Origin: Pteria penguin
Lineage: Eukaryota > Mollusca > Bivalvia > Pterioida > Pteriidae
NCBI GenBank assembly: GCA_035048485.1
Contig: CM068585.1
Coordinates: 2,411,001 to 2,475,000, forward strand
Length of the DNA stretch: 64,000 nucleotides
Direction: 5' to 3'
Below the pieces are notes generated by a model. The model did not search any database and was not told the origin of the DNA. It worked only from the letters and a program-made list of their open reading frames with translations. Shown in pieces: positions 1 through 12,376 of this stretch (the first letter of the stretch is position 1; each line of letters starts with the position of its first letter). The translations under genes and the position numbers were made by a program.

Positions 1-1760
1 CATACAACTTACACAATATTCTCAAAATGGCCTATTCTCTTTCATAAGTATACTTGTCATTAAGTACCTCAGATGCTCTTCAATGATTATTTTTAAATGA
101 AAATGTTCCAAATGCTATTTATAGACCCTTTCACTATTACTGCAAGCTCGACGATTTGGTTGACAAATGATAACATATCTCTTAGACTTTTTGACCTCAT
201 AATAAAAAATTGATTGTCTTTTATGTCATTTTGAGGGAACAGTTATGAATTTGCTGGCCAAAATGTCAGTTATGCAGTGATAGGGTAAAGGTCTATCGAA
301 CATTCATTTATCATACTGTTTCTGTCCAAAAGCTCTAGTGAGCTTCAGTTCTAGCAATGTGCCATCATCTGTCTGTCTACTGCTTGTCATTTGCCACGTT
401 AACTGTTAACTTTTAAACTTCTTCCCAGAATATTCTGAATTTTCATGAAATTTGGTAGGGATGAAGTACATAAAGTCCCAAACAAGTTTTGTTGTTTCTT
501 GTCCAGATTCAAGGCATGGATCCAGAGCAGGACAACATAGGTACCAGATAGTATCCCTTTGTCAGACTTCTTCTTTAGACCTATGCCATAAATCAACAAA
601 TAGATGCACCAGAATAATCAAGAAAGGTGTCTTAAAAGATGTCATCGTTTTTAATTATTTTAGATCTGTTACAATACCTATTCTTTGATGATTTTGTTGT
701 TTTTTTATAAAACATTTTTCAGGTGATGTCTTTGATTTTTTCATTGTACTTTGCTAATAATTCATTAATTTCATGTATGATCATAAAGGACGTGAATTAC
801 TTTTCAGGAGTTTTTCTTTCTTTTCTTTTAGAAACCTAAAACAAGGTGGAGAAGGGATTGCACTATGTGTTTATTTCATGAAAATATGATTCACTTCCTA
901 TTCAACACATTTTCAGATAATTTCCTAAATTTCCTCTTTGTATGTTGCTTTTAAAAGCAAGAATTTTATTTATGTTATCATAATTTAAGGTAACAAAGTT
1001 TAATAAAAAGAATGGAGATGCAAAGATGATTTTAACATTTTTTCAATTCTTTTAAAATAAAATTCTCAAAGTTCCCTTGAAGTTTATTGTTCCCTTCACG
1101 TTTTGTTGAATTTTAGCTAGATCTGCTCAGAAATAGATTCAGGGCAGTGGAGAGTTTATCCCTCATTTGTGAAGAGAAACTTCAGATAAGCCTCATTGAA
1201 TTAAATATTAAGCATATCACAGTGTTCTTGACAGAGGAGGCATTGTTTTAGGATAGAGGGAGATTTTTTATTGACCTTTTTACTAAGGAAAATTCTGTTA
1301 CTTTCCAATTTCATTATGTGTTCACTGTTTTCAGGTGAGCTATATAAGCTTACTTTGACCTTTTATTTATTACTCCATCAAATAAATTGATGCTGAGGAG
1401 ATGCAGTAACCATGTTGTTTGTCTGTCTCTTTATTACATGCTTCTCATGTTGACATTCCTCACTTCATAGTATACAATGGAAATTCATCAAACATTGTGA
1501 ATGTAGTGTGTGTGATGTGAAGAACTCCAAGTCTATTGTTTTCAAGGTCAGAAGCCAAGGTCACATGATGGAATATCCCACTTTGTTGAAGTGATCTCAT
1601 TGAGTACACTTCTATAACCATGGGGCATTTGTTGGCCTGTTGTTCAGTGGACTTTATGTACCCCTGAATGCTTCTCTCTGGGTACTATAGTTTCTGACTA
1701 TCACTAATAATAATAACTCTGAATAAGGTGAATTAATCAGAGAGTACATGAGACATTCAA
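1..1760. other. Non-coding, probable MITD1 intron
   Basis: I see no exon here. MITD1 needs an MIT-domain exon and a linker exon upstream of 2302, and no stretch on the + strand matches them, so they probably lie left of the window. Short open frames (for example 452-688 +) look like chance. Confidence 0.5.
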
Positions 1761-2310
1761 TTGTTGTAAAGTGCTTTAGTGACTATGATCTTTTTGTATA
1801 GGTGTATAATTTGTTGTAAAGTGCTTTAGTGACTATGATCTTTTTGTATAGGTGTATAATTTGTTGTAAAGTGCTTTAGTGACTATGATCTTTTTGTTTA
1901 GGTGTATAATTTGTTGTAAAGTGCTTTAGTGACCATGATCTTTTTGTTTAGATGCATAATTTGTTGTAAAGTGCTTTAGTGACCATGATCTTTTTGTATA
2001 GGTGTATAATTTGTTGTAAAGTGCTTTAGTGACTATGATCTTTTTGTAAAGGTGTATAATTTGTTGTAAAGTGCTTTAGTGACCATGATCTTTTTGTATA
2101 GGTGTATAATTTGTTGTAAAGTGCTTTAGTGACTATGATCTTTTTGTTTAGGTGTATAATTTGTTGTAAAGTGCTTTAGTGACCATGATCTTTTTGTATA
2201 GGTGTATAATTTGTTGTAAAGTGCTTAAGTGACTATGATCTTTTTGTATAGGTGTATAATTATTTGTAAAGTGCTTTAGTGACTATGATCTTTTTCTATA
2301 GGTGTATAAT
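1761..2310 (+). repeat. 50-bp tandem array containing a copied 3' splice site
   Basis: Eleven head-to-tail 50-bp units start at 1761, 1811, 1861 and so on to 2261, with only a few substitutions between them. Each unit holds a pyrimidine-rich stretch, 'tttttgtatag' and then 'gtgtataatttgttg', which is the acceptor and first five codons of the MITD1 exon that follows. In every copy except the last, the next triplet is TAA. Only the final junction at 2301/2302 leads into an open exon. Confidence 0.95.
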
Positions 2311-2388
2311 TTGTTGCGTTTCTGTGAGCTTGTTGTAAAGTCAGGTGCGCCAGTGACTGAGATCAAGTTATTCACAGGCAGAGATGAT
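2302..2388 (+). CDS. MITD1: MITD1 exon: start of PLD-like domain
   Basis: 29 codons, phase 0 to 0, encoding [11 protein letters not shown] through the TGRDD end. The acceptor is tttttctatag|G and the donor is GATGAT|gtaagt. The acceptor is the last of twelve near-identical copies, counting the array upstream. Confidence 0.9.
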
Positions 2389-3661
2389 GTAAGTACCCTA
2401 CTTTATTATTTACATTCATTGACAAAGATTTCTAACCTAGAGTAGTCAATGGTAACTTAATATGTATCATCCATCACAATCTCTGCCATATTAAACCTAT
2501 TAAAGTGTTTTGGTTAAACATACAAGCGTCATTGATCACAACAATGGAATTCAGACATTTTGTATTTTATTTTCCTGCATGATATCCCACATTTATGATA
2601 GTTTACCTTTCTTTCTTTCTGAGAATTCATCCATTACATTTTTTCATCATGTGAATGTTTCTAGAATTAGTAGATTTGTAATAACAGGATAAATAAAATT
2701 CCTAAGTGAGAAAATCAGAGGTAAATTAGTAATGATACTGATAAAAAGAAATCAATTTGAATCTTAAATATACCAAGCCCTGATTAATGTTACACAGATG
2801 CTTTGCCTACATTTTAATACAAGTGGATATAATATAGATAGGAATGCTTTTAATGAAAGATGCACTTTGATTTATTAATTTGTCTGTAAACTTGGGAAAT
2901 TACTGATCACTATGTGAACATAATTATTGAAGTGTCAAAATAAAACACTTGAATAGGTGATATGATTGTAATCCTCTGGTGTGAACATTGTTGTTTCAGA
3001 GTGCAGATGGTCAAAGGCAGCAGAGTAATAAGCTTCGTCAACTGACCACTAGTCTGGCCAAACATAACATTGAACTACACATAGAGTTTAATGATGAATT
3101 ACATGACAGGGAAATCAGGTCAGTGTGAAAACCTAGTTCCTGTAATGGGTATATATAAAGATAAATACATTTCAGGGAGAACTGGTTAGTGTGATACCTA
3201 GTGCCTGTAATGGATATATATTATGATAAAATACATTACAGGGAAATCAGGTTAGTGTGAAAACCTAGTGCCTGTAATTGGTATATAATATGAGAAATAC
3301 ATTACAGGGAGAACTGGTTAGTGTGATGATTAGTGCTTGTAACGGGTATATATAATAATAAAATACATTACAGGAAGAACAGGTTAGTGTGATATCTAGT
3401 GCCTGTAATGGGTATATATAATGATAAGATACATTACAGGAAGAACAGGTTAGTGTGATACCTAGTGCCTGTAATGGGTATATATAAAGATAAAGTACAT
3501 TACAGGAAGAACAGGTTTGTGTGATACCTTGTGCCTGTAATGGGTATATATAAATACATTACAGGCAAATCAGGTTAGTGTGATACCTAGTGCCTGTAAT
3601 GAGTATATATAATAATAAATATATTACAAGGAGAACAGTTTAGTGTGATGCCTAGTGTCTG

Positions 3662-3723
<62 letters not shown>

Positions 3724-3968
3724 ATAAATACATTACAAGAAGAACAGGTTAGTGTGATGCCTAGTGCCTGTAATGGGTATATATAAAGATAAAGTACATT
3801 ACAGGAAGAGCAGGTTTGTGTGATACCTTGTGCCTGTAATGGGTATATATAAATACATTACAGGCAAATCAGGTTAGTGTGATACCTAGTGCCTGTAATG
3901 AGTATATATAATAATAAATATATTACAGGGAGACAGGGAGAACAGTTTAGTGTGATGCCTAGTGTCTG

Positions 3969-4014
<46 letters not shown>

Positions 4015-5279
4015 ATAAATACATTACAAGAAGAACAGGTTAGTGCGATGCCTAGTGCCTGTAATAGGTATATATAATGATAGAATGCTTGACGGGGAAA
4101 TCAAGTTGGAGTGAAAACCTAGTGCATGTAATGGATATATATACATGTATAATGATAAATATATTAATATCTATATACACTGCAACTTAATTGTCAAGCA
4201 TCTTCTCTATTTTGTCATATGTATTCTGTTTTCCTTGTCAAAATTACTACATAATTATATTTCACAGTACTATGTCCTTTACTATTAAGATCTGATTCTG
4301 TGTTTCCTATGTTTAATCATTCATGTACATGTTTACACATGTCATGCCTGCAAGGGCCCATTTTGGTTAATAAACTTATCTATCTTATCTATAATGATGA
4401 GATACATAACAGAAAAATCAGGTTAGAGTGAAATCTAGTGCCTGTAATAGGTATATATAATGATTTAATACATGGCAGGGAAATCAGGTAAGTGTGATAC
4501 ATATTGCCTGTAATGGGTATATATAATGATAAATACATTACAGGGAGAACAGGTTAGTGTGATACCTAGAGTCTGTTAAGATAATAATAAATTTTATGAC
4601 AGGGAAATCAGGTTTGTGCATTCCTAGAGTCTGTTGATGGTATATATTTCTTACTTCTACTCTCTGATTTCTAATTCATTAACCATAGAAATGAAAAGTA
4701 AATTGAATGAACAGTCATTGCACAACTTTTATACATTTCCTTTCTGCATTGGTGGACTACCTTAATAGACAAGGGAAGATAACTGACCTTATTGGAATGG
4801 CCTACATTGATGATTTACACAACCGGATGAACCCCAATCCCCGCAATCACACACTGTCATTCATTTACCATCTCCCATGATCCCCTAGTGCCTGCAGATG
4901 AAGTGGGAACATGTAAGATATTGAAAACGCCTGTCATGGTAACCATCTTGAACTTGTACCTGCTCCCCTGTGAATGCCAAGATATTTTAATGGGAGATCT
5001 AGTAAGATCACATTTTCCTCTCTACCGATTCCTGCATGAATAGTCTATACATTTATTAAAATTTGTATCTCATTATACATTGTGTATTTTACACTTTGTT
5101 TTTATTTCAGATTTAACAATGGCTGGATTATAAAGATTGGCCGTGGCCTTGACATGTACAAAGCAACAGAGAACAATTTTAGTGTCGGATTTTGTGACTT
5201 TGATCTGAGGAAGTGCCATAAAACTACAGTAGACATATTTCATAAGAATTACTTATCTCAGAAAGATTCTGTCACGTGA
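2302..5279 (+). CDS. MITD1: MITD1, C-terminal part (last three exons)
   Basis: MIT domain-containing protein 1 is an ESCRT-III-binding protein of the midbody that helps coordinate abscission late in cytokinesis. Its C-terminal half is a phospholipase D-like, membrane-binding domain. Three exons (2302-2388, 3000-3118, 5111-5279) join in frame to give 124 residues ending at TGA. Diagnostic stretches are [27 protein letters not shown] and CDFDL, followed by TTVDIFHK near the end, all in the order of the animal family. The human protein is about 249 aa, so the N-terminal MIT domain and linker lie upstream of the window. The gene converges on PAN3. Both introns shown are filled by arrays derived from the adjoining splice junctions. 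Identity is secure; expression is not tested here. Confidence 0.93.
3000..3118 (+). CDS. MITD1: MITD1 exon: middle of PLD-like domain
   Basis: 119 nt, entering in phase 0 and leaving two bases of an Arg codon. The peptide runs [11 protein letters not shown] to LHDREI. The acceptor is ttgtttcag|A and the donor AATCAG|gtcagt. This donor and its flanks are repeated many times downstream. Confidence 0.92.
3665..3721. repeat. (TA)n microsatellite
   Basis: About 28 uninterrupted TA dinucleotides expanded inside one unit of the MITD1 intron array. Confidence 0.97.
3971..4012. repeat. (TA)n microsatellite
   Basis: A second TA run at the same place in a later unit of the array, so the two probably descend from one expanded monomer. 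Confidence 0.97.
4320..4396 (+). mobile_element. Retroelement tail-like fragment
   Basis: 'catgcctgcaagggccca' is followed by a 'ttaataaac' and 'tatcttatct' simple tail, as at the 3' end of a SINE or LINE copy. There is no 5' part and no clear target duplication. Weak call. Confidence 0.3.
5111..5279 (+). CDS. MITD1: MITD1 terminal exon
   Basis: Acceptor tttatttcag|A. The first base completes the Arg codon, then [14 protein letters not shown] leads to [16 protein letters not shown] and TGA at 5277-5279. The end is close in length to vertebrate MITD1. No AATAAA is visible within about 300 bp downstream. Confidence 0.93.
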
Positions 5280-5353
5280 ACCACAATACTGTGATACAAA
5301 GGCTGATTATTGTTCACTCATTCATTAAGGGAAAATCATGTTCAACGACAGAT

Positions 5354-5575
5354 TTAAATTGTAGTTTTGTGACCAACAGCTTGTAAGATGGCCGACACTG
5401 CCTCAGTCAAGATTGACTTCATTTGTTTGAATCCCACATCATTGGCATTCAATACATAGTTATTCAAATACTCTACCTGTCCAGGATACTCCATATGACA
5501 AGTTTGTTTCTGGATGATTTCTTGATGCTCATTTAGCTGCATGTTTAACTGACTGTGGCTTTTAATGTGCATCAT
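5354..5575 (-). CDS. Unrecognised 73-aa open frame, doubtful
   Basis: An ATG-initiated frame between the convergent MITD1 and PAN3 3' ends. Its composition is not repeat-like (it contains EYPGQVEYLNNYVLNAND). I recognise no family. There is no good acceptor upstream and no neighbouring exon could be joined. It could be a chance frame, part of the MITD1 3' UTR on the other strand, or a lone relic exon. Confidence 0.2.
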   Translation of the reverse strand: MMHIKSHSQLNMQLNEHQEIIQKQTCHMEYPGQVEYLNNYVLNANDVGFKQMKSILTEAVSAILQAVGHKTTI

Positions 5576-5744
5576 TTTATACCATATATGTAAATTATTT
5601 AACTTTTGTGACTACAGTGTGTACAATCACCTTTTGGAGTAGAAAATCAGAAAAACCTCTCTTAATTACTTACCAACCTCTGTCTGGTACAGTGAAAGTT
5701 ATTAAACCATGGCTTATCAAGAATGAGAGTGTTGTATATAGACC

Positions 5745-7025
5745 AGCTTATAAAATTGGTGTGTACTTTGGCCCATTGAGACTTGTATCAGAACTCCAAG
5801 GTGGCAAGTGCTAGTGGTGTTCCTCAGCCAATTGAGACCTTTGGTAGAGGTTTAAGGCGGTAAGTTATAGTGGAGTACTTCAACTGAATGAGACCTTTAT
5901 CAGAGGTCCAAGATGGCAAGTCTTGTGTTGTTCCTCAGCCCATCAGAGGTCAATGGCTGCACATTCTTTTGGTGTACCATGGCCCATTGAGAACCTAGTA
6001 AAAGGTCATAGACTGCAAGTTCTAGTGGTGTACCTTGGCCCATTGGGACCTTCATACGAGGTACAAGGCTGCAAGGTATTTTGGTGTACCTTGGCTCATT
6101 TGGACCCTCCTAAGAGGTATAAGGCTGCAAGTTCTTGTGGTGTATCTTGGTCCATTGAGGCCCTCCTAAGAGGTACAAGACTGCAAGTTCTTGTGATGTA
6201 CCTAGGCCCATTGAGGTCCTCCTAAGAGGTACAAGACTGCAAGTTCTTGTGGTGTACCTTGGTCCATTGGGACCCTCCTAAAAGGTAAAAGGCTGCAAGT
6301 TCTTGTGGTGTACCTTGGCCCATTAAACCCTCCTAAGAGGTACAAGACTGCAATTCTTGTGGTGTACCTTGGCCCATTGAAGCCCTTCTAAGAGGTACAA
6401 GACTGCAAGTTCTTGTGGTGTACCTTGACCCATTGGGACCCTTCTAAGAGGTACAAGACTGCAAGTTCTTGTGGTGTACCTTGGCTCATTTGGACCCTCC
6501 TAAGAGGTACAAGGCTGCAAGGTATTGTGGTGTACCTTGGCCCATTGAAACCCTCCTAAGAGGTACAAGACTGCAATTCTTGTGGTGTACCTTGGCCCAT
6601 TGAGGCCCTCCTAAGAGGTACAAGGCTGCAAGTTCTTGTGGTGTACCTTGGCTCATTGGAACCCTCCTAAGAGGTACAAGACTGCAAGTTTTTGTGGTGT
6701 ACCTTGGCCCATGACTGCAAGTTCTTGTGGTGTACCTTGGCCCATTGGAACCCTCTTAAGAGGTACAAGACTGTAAGTTCTTGTGGTGTACCTTGGCCCA
6801 TTGGAATCCTCCTAAGAGGTACAAGACTGCAAGGTATTGTGGTGTACCTTGGCCCATTGGGACCCTACTTAGAGGTACAAGGCTGCAAGTTTTTGTAGTG
6901 TACCTTGGACCATTGGGACAGTCCTAAGAGGTACAAGGCTGGAAGTTCTTGTGGTGTACCTTGGTCCATTGGGACCCTTCTAAATAGTACAAGGCTGCAA
7001 GTTCTTGTGGTGTACCTTGGCCGTT
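5745..7025. repeat. 56-bp minisatellite, ~22 copies
   Basis: Consensus pieces are 'aagaggtacaagactgcaag', 'ttcttgtggtgtaccttggc' and 'ccattgaggccctcct'. Copies diverge at the left edge and are near-identical in the middle; some are 55 bp. The array lies between the 3' ends of MITD1 and PAN3. It is open in short frames but not coding. Confidence 0.95.
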
Positions 7026-7171
7026 TGTAACTTTTAACCCATCTTTATAAATGCCCAAGGCTGCAAGAATGTTAAAGTGGTTTGGTTTGTTCTATCAATA
7101 CTTTCAACAAGGTGACAAACTGCCAGTGCACTTTTAAACACCCAGCCACCATGACTGATACAGATCAGAGG

Positions 7172-9580
7172 CTGGAGTAAATATTTAGTGGTGTACTTAA
7201 AGCTAATTCTAGTGGTGCATTGGCCCCTTCATCAGAGGGATTTCCAGTGGTGTACTTAAAGCTAATTCTAGTGGTGCATTGGCCTCTTCATCAGAGGGAG
7301 TTCCAGTGGTGTACTTAAAGCTAATTCTAGTGGTGCATTGGCCCCTTCATCAGAGGGAGTTCCAGTGGTGTACTTAAAGCTAATTCTAGTGGTGCATTGG
7401 CCTCTTCATCAGAGGGATTTCCAGTGGTGTACTTAAAGCTAATTCTAGTGGTGCATTGGCCTCTTCATCAGAGGGATTTCCAGTGGTGTAATTAAAGCTA
7501 ATTCTAGTGGTGCATTGGCCTCTTCATCAGAGGGATTTCCAGTGGTGTACTTAAAGCTAATTCTAGTGGTGTACTTAAAGCTAATTCTAGTGGTGCATTG
7601 GCCTCTTCATCAGAGGGAGTTCCAGTGGTGTACTTAAAGCTAATTCTAGTGGTGCATTGGCCTCTTCATCAGAGGGATTTCCAGTGGTGTACTTAAAGCT
7701 AATTCTAGTGGTGCATTGGCCCCTTCATCAGAGGGATTTCCAGTGGTGTATTTTAAGCAACCTCTAGTGGTACATTGGCCTCTTCATCAGATGGAGTTCC
7801 AGTGGTGTATTTTAAGCCATTTCTAGTGGTACATTGGCCCTCTCATCAGAGGGAGTTCCAGTGGTGTATTTCAAGCTAATTCTAGTGGTTCATTGGCCCC
7901 CTCACCATAGGGAGTTCCAGTGTCGATTTTAAGTGAATTCTAGTGGTACATTGGCCTCGTCATCGAGTTCCATTTGTGTATTTTAAGCTAATTCTGGTGG
8001 TACATTGGCCCCCTCATCAGAGTTCCAGTGGTGTATTTTAAGCTAATTCTAGTGGTATATTGGCCCACTCGTCAGAGGGAGTTCCAATGGTGTATTTTAA
8101 GCTAATTCTAGTGGTTCATTGGCCCCTTCATAGAACGTTTTAGTGGTCTATTTTAAGCCAACTCTAGTGGTACATTGGCCCCCTCGTCAGATGGTGTTCC
8201 AGTGGTGTATTTTAAGCCAACTCTAGAGGTACATTGGCCCTCTCATCAGAGGGAGTTCCAGTGGTGTATTTTAAGCTAATTCTAGTGGTATATTGGCCCC
8301 CTCATCAGAGGAAGTTCCAGTGGTGTATCTTAGGCTAATTCTAGTGGTACATTGGCCCCTTCATCACAGGGAGTTCCAGTGGTGTATCTTAGGCTAATTC
8401 TAGTGGTACATTGGCCCTCTCATCAGAGGGAGTTCCAGTGGTGTATCTTAGGCTAATTCTAGTGGTACATTGGCCCTCTCATCAGAGGGAGTTCCAGTGG
8501 TGTATCTTAGGCTAATTTTAGTGGTATATTGGCCTCCTCATCAGAGGGAGTTCCAGTGGTGTATCTTAGGCTAATTTTAGTGGTACATTGGCCCCCTCAT
8601 CAGAGGGAGTTCCAGTGGTGTATCTTAGGCTAATTCTAGTGGTACATTGGCCCCCTTATCTTAGGCTAATTTTAGTGGTACAATGGCCCCCTCATCAGAG
8701 GGAGTTCCAGTGGTGTATCTTAGGCTAATTTTAGTGGTATATTGGCCTCCTCATCAGAGGGAGTTCCAGTGGTGTATCTTAGGCTAATTTTAGTGGTACA
8801 TTGGCCCCCTCATCAGAGGGAGTTCCAGTGGTGTATCTTAGGCTAATTTTAGTGGTACATTGGCCCTCTCATCAGAGGGAGTTCCAGTGGTGTATCTTAG
8901 GCTAATTCTAGTGGTACATTGGCCCTCTCATCAGAGGGAGTTCCAGTGGTGTATCTTAGGCTAATTCTAGTGGTACACTGGCCCTCTCATCAGAGGGAGT
9001 TCCAGTGGTGTATCTTAGGCTAATTCTAGTGGTACATTGGCCCTCTCATCAGAGGGAGTTCCAGTGGTGTATCTTAGGCTAATTCTAGTGGTACATTGGC
9101 CCTCTCATCAGAGGGAGTTCCAGTGGTGTATCTTAGGCTAATTCTAGTGGTACATTGGCCCCCTCATCAGAGGGAGTTCCAGTGGTGTATCTTGGGCTAA
9201 TTTTAGTGGTACATTGGCCCTCTCATCAGAGGGAGTTCCAGTGGTGTATCTTAGGCTAATTCTAGTGGTACATTGGCCCCTTCATCAGAGGGAGTTCCAG
9301 TGGTGTATCTTAGGCTAATTCTAGTGGTACATTGGCCCCTTCATCAGAGGGAGTTCCAGTGGTGTATCTTAGGCTAATTCTAGTGGTACATTGGCCCTCT
9401 CATCAGAGGGAGTTCCAGTGGTGTATCTTAGGCTAATTCTAGTGGTACATTGGCCCTCTCATCAGAGGGAGTTCCAGTGATGTATCTTAGGCTAATTCTA
9501 GTGGTTCATTGGCCCTCTCATCAGAGAGAGTTCCAGTGGTGTATCTTAGTGGTTCATTGGCCCTCTCATCAGAGAGCAAG
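7172..9580. repeat. 59-bp minisatellite, ~41 copies in two subfamilies
   Basis: The left part uses 'gtacttaaagctaattctag' with 'ggtgcattggcc'; the right part uses 'gtatcttaggctaattctag' with 'ggtacattggccctctcatc'. Both end in 'agagggagttccagtg'. Copies in the middle are the most diverged. The array adjoins the 56-bp array and shares its 'gtggtgta' core, so the two may be distantly related. Confidence 0.95.
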
Positions 9581-12229
9581 GGTTTTAAGTAAGTTCTAGT
9601 AGCTAGCCAAACACATAATGATCATAATCACAATCTGAACTTTGTCTCGCTGAACCTGTCCTTCATCTTCCTATACATTTTACTCTGTAAAAAATAACTC
9701 AAACACCGCTTTCAATTCATTTACTCTTTGTTTTATTGTTTTTATTCAAGGGTTTTCACATTTTATGCTTTTCATAAAAATACTTTCTGTACAATAGAAC
9801 ATATTGTACAGATATGTAAACAAGAAAAAAAAACTCCACTGCCTTTAAATATGTTATGCACACATATATTCAAAAATATCAGAGAAGAAACAAACTTCCC
9901 CTATACGTCATCACCAAGTTTCCATTTAATTGTTATAGTCTTATTATTGCGAGTCAACTAGTTTTTCTTTAACAATTTCTATGCCAAATAAACTTTTCAA
10001 ACCATATTTCTTTCAAATCCATTTCAGTTTTTTCTAAATCTTCTAACTTTAATTTATAAGACTCTAATCGCAACAATAAAGCCTATGAAATGACGAACTT
10101 TTAATGAATGAAACGTTTGAAACATGCAGTTATATTTTCCAAAACATTAGTTTCACAGTACTTGCAAATTCAGATGTTTTTTTTCACATAACATTTCCTG
10201 AAATGCCTTTATAAATAAAGCCAAAATACAGTAAGGCACAAATACAAGGAGTTATTTGTATTGACCCAAGGTTAAAAACATATTTTCATCAAATTTGTTT
10301 TATTACGAGGCAATGTAAGGTTAAACATCAAGGCTGAGAGATTATATGGTACAGCCCTTTTCTAAGAGCATCTTAATTCCTGTCATGTTACCTTTAATTT
10401 TGTGACACACAAAAAGAATATCAGATGTATGTTAAATAAAGCTTCAGAACACAGTGTATGTTGTACTATGGCAAAATGTAATTTACAACCGTCTTACTTC
10501 CATTCTGATTTTTGATTTACAAAAAAGTCATTCAAGACAGAATTATCTGTAAGTAAACAAAAACAACGAAAAAATTAATTAGACTAGCAGAAAATAATTA
10601 TTTCAAAATCCTATGAGGAAGGAAATTACACTGTTGACAATAGTACAAACAAATGTATACATCAATGCATTTCAATATCAAAAACAATAAATTCAATTAG
10701 AAAGAGCAAAAACATAAGGAGAAATAATGAGGCAATAACACAGAATTTAACCTTATAAAATGCTCAACACATCTCAAGAACCACATGACATCCGGTAATC
10801 CAAGATAAACAATTCCAGATTTGTAATTTCTACATAAGAAATAGTAACTTCTACATGTGAAATAGTAAATTCTACATGTGAAATGGAATCCTGCCCTATT
10901 GTACCAAGATTCACCTATCCCCAAACAACGTCAACGCCCAGGGATACCTCAATAACCCATATAGTGGGAAATTTTATGTCGACTCATAGAATTTTTGTTA
11001 CAGAGGCTATAGACTACATTTCTGTATTACCTGCTCATTTCCCTAACTGGTGTCTAGCATTGAGACATATTTTATGTGTAACTACGAAGAAATTGAAAGA
11101 AAAACTTAAAGGAAAAAATTATCTTTATCAATTCAAAACATGTCACATAGTGAGAATGCATATAAGGGTTTCTTCAATTGACAGTGTTTGTAGATAGATT
11201 TTAACTTCAGTTGAAAAATTATACCTTAACAAATAGCACTGGATTAAAAATCCATGACGATATTCATCGAGAAATATTTGTATCATTTGTCTTTACACTT
11301 AATTTACCACAACATGCCTAATGCATCAGAAAATGTTTACTATGACTGTGTAGCTTTCACACATTATTAAAGTGCTTTATTGTTTTTGCAAATTTAATTT
11401 GATGAAGTCTTTAAAGATTGTAAGACAAGATTTTAGTTGTTAAGGACCACATCATACACACCTGTATAATGGAAATCAATATATTGCACTTTGCACTTAA
11501 ACAACATACTTCAAATATGTCAAATATACAAAGACATTTTCAAGAAAATAAGAAATGAATGCCATAAACAGATTTGTTCAGCACTCTGGCATTTATTTTT
11601 AATAAAGATAAGTAATTACATGTAAGTTTTAACAGAGACTGAAATATTTTTACCTTCTCCATCATACACAAGGAAATTTTGGTATAGTTTGCTGCCAATG
11701 TCACCATAAACAAGTGCTGTTTATACAAAAGTCTCTGTGTATGACAGACAACAGGTGTCTCCGTCAAGCACTATGAATGTATGAACATGTGAACCATGAT
11801 ATAACAAAAACTCGCACGTCTTTCACACATTTGGAATCTTGTCATACCCTTGCTAAAGTGCCATAATACTCTTACTGAGATCTGCAATAATTGCTGTATT
11901 GCATGCAAACCTGAAACTTGTCATCATGACCATCAAATGTTAACAATTATAAAAACTGCTATGTAACAATGGACATCAAAATAAATTAAATAAACAATAG
12001 TCATATTCATTTCTCTAACGAAGGTCTCAACATAAATTACATATCATACAAATGCCACACTGCCTCAGAAATCTTGTGTGTGAAAGTTGCTCACTCATCA
12101 TATAAAACAGCAGATCTATTTTGACCTTATGGAGATGTAGTCTCTCGTACAATGCCCTAATATCATCTTCTTCTACAGATTAGCAGTAATCCTCTAAAAA
12201 TGTTCTGTGTATTTCTGACAGCCCATATA
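9581..12229 (-). other. PAN3: PAN3 3' UTR and downstream flank
   Basis: No gene seen. This AT-rich single-copy-looking DNA follows the PAN3 stop codon. Several AATAAA hexamers occur on the - strand (TTTATT on +, for example near 9743), so a long 3' UTR is possible, but no cleavage site can be assigned. Open frames such as 10883-11197 (+) have no recognisable product. A short 21-bp triplicate ('ttctacatgtgaaatagtaa') sits at 10828-10886. Confidence 0.4.
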
Positions 12230-12376
12230 TTACGTAAATCCAGACTGATGAGAGGAGGTCAAAAGGTCGTTAAATGCGCGCTCAAAATTCTGTTTCAGCT
12301 CCGAGTAGGATACCACTAATACACTGTGCTCATCTCGGGACATCAGACATACTTTCTCTGGAGAACCTGTATCTAA
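12230..12376 (-). CDS. PAN3: PAN3 exon 18 (terminal)
   Basis: Acceptor tgccttgcag|TTA, phase 0. It encodes LDTGSPEKVCLMSRDEHSV to SSHQSGFT and TAA. This is the end of the C-terminal knob domain, highly conserved in animals. Confidence 0.95.
   Translation of the reverse strand, partial: LDTGSPEKVCLMSRDEHSVLVVSYSELKQNFERAFNDLLTSSHQSGFT

Larger units (their letters stand above)
3119..4640 (+). repeat. Degenerate ~60-75 bp array of copied 5' splice sites
   Basis: Roughly 16-18 diverged units carry 'acattacagggaaatcag|gttagtgtg' or the variant 'aggaagaacag|gttagtgtg', plus 'cctagtgcctgtaat' and a TA-rich spacer. The first element matches the end of the preceding MITD1 exon and its donor (gacagggaaatcag|gtcagtgtg). 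A copy near 4487 reads AATCAG|gtaagt, a stronger consensus donor than the real one. Confidence 0.85.

Noticed and set aside
1..1760. MITD1 N-terminal (MIT domain) exons
   Set aside because: No matching peptide on the + strand; the ATGGATCC-containing frame near 518 has no MIT-domain similarity.
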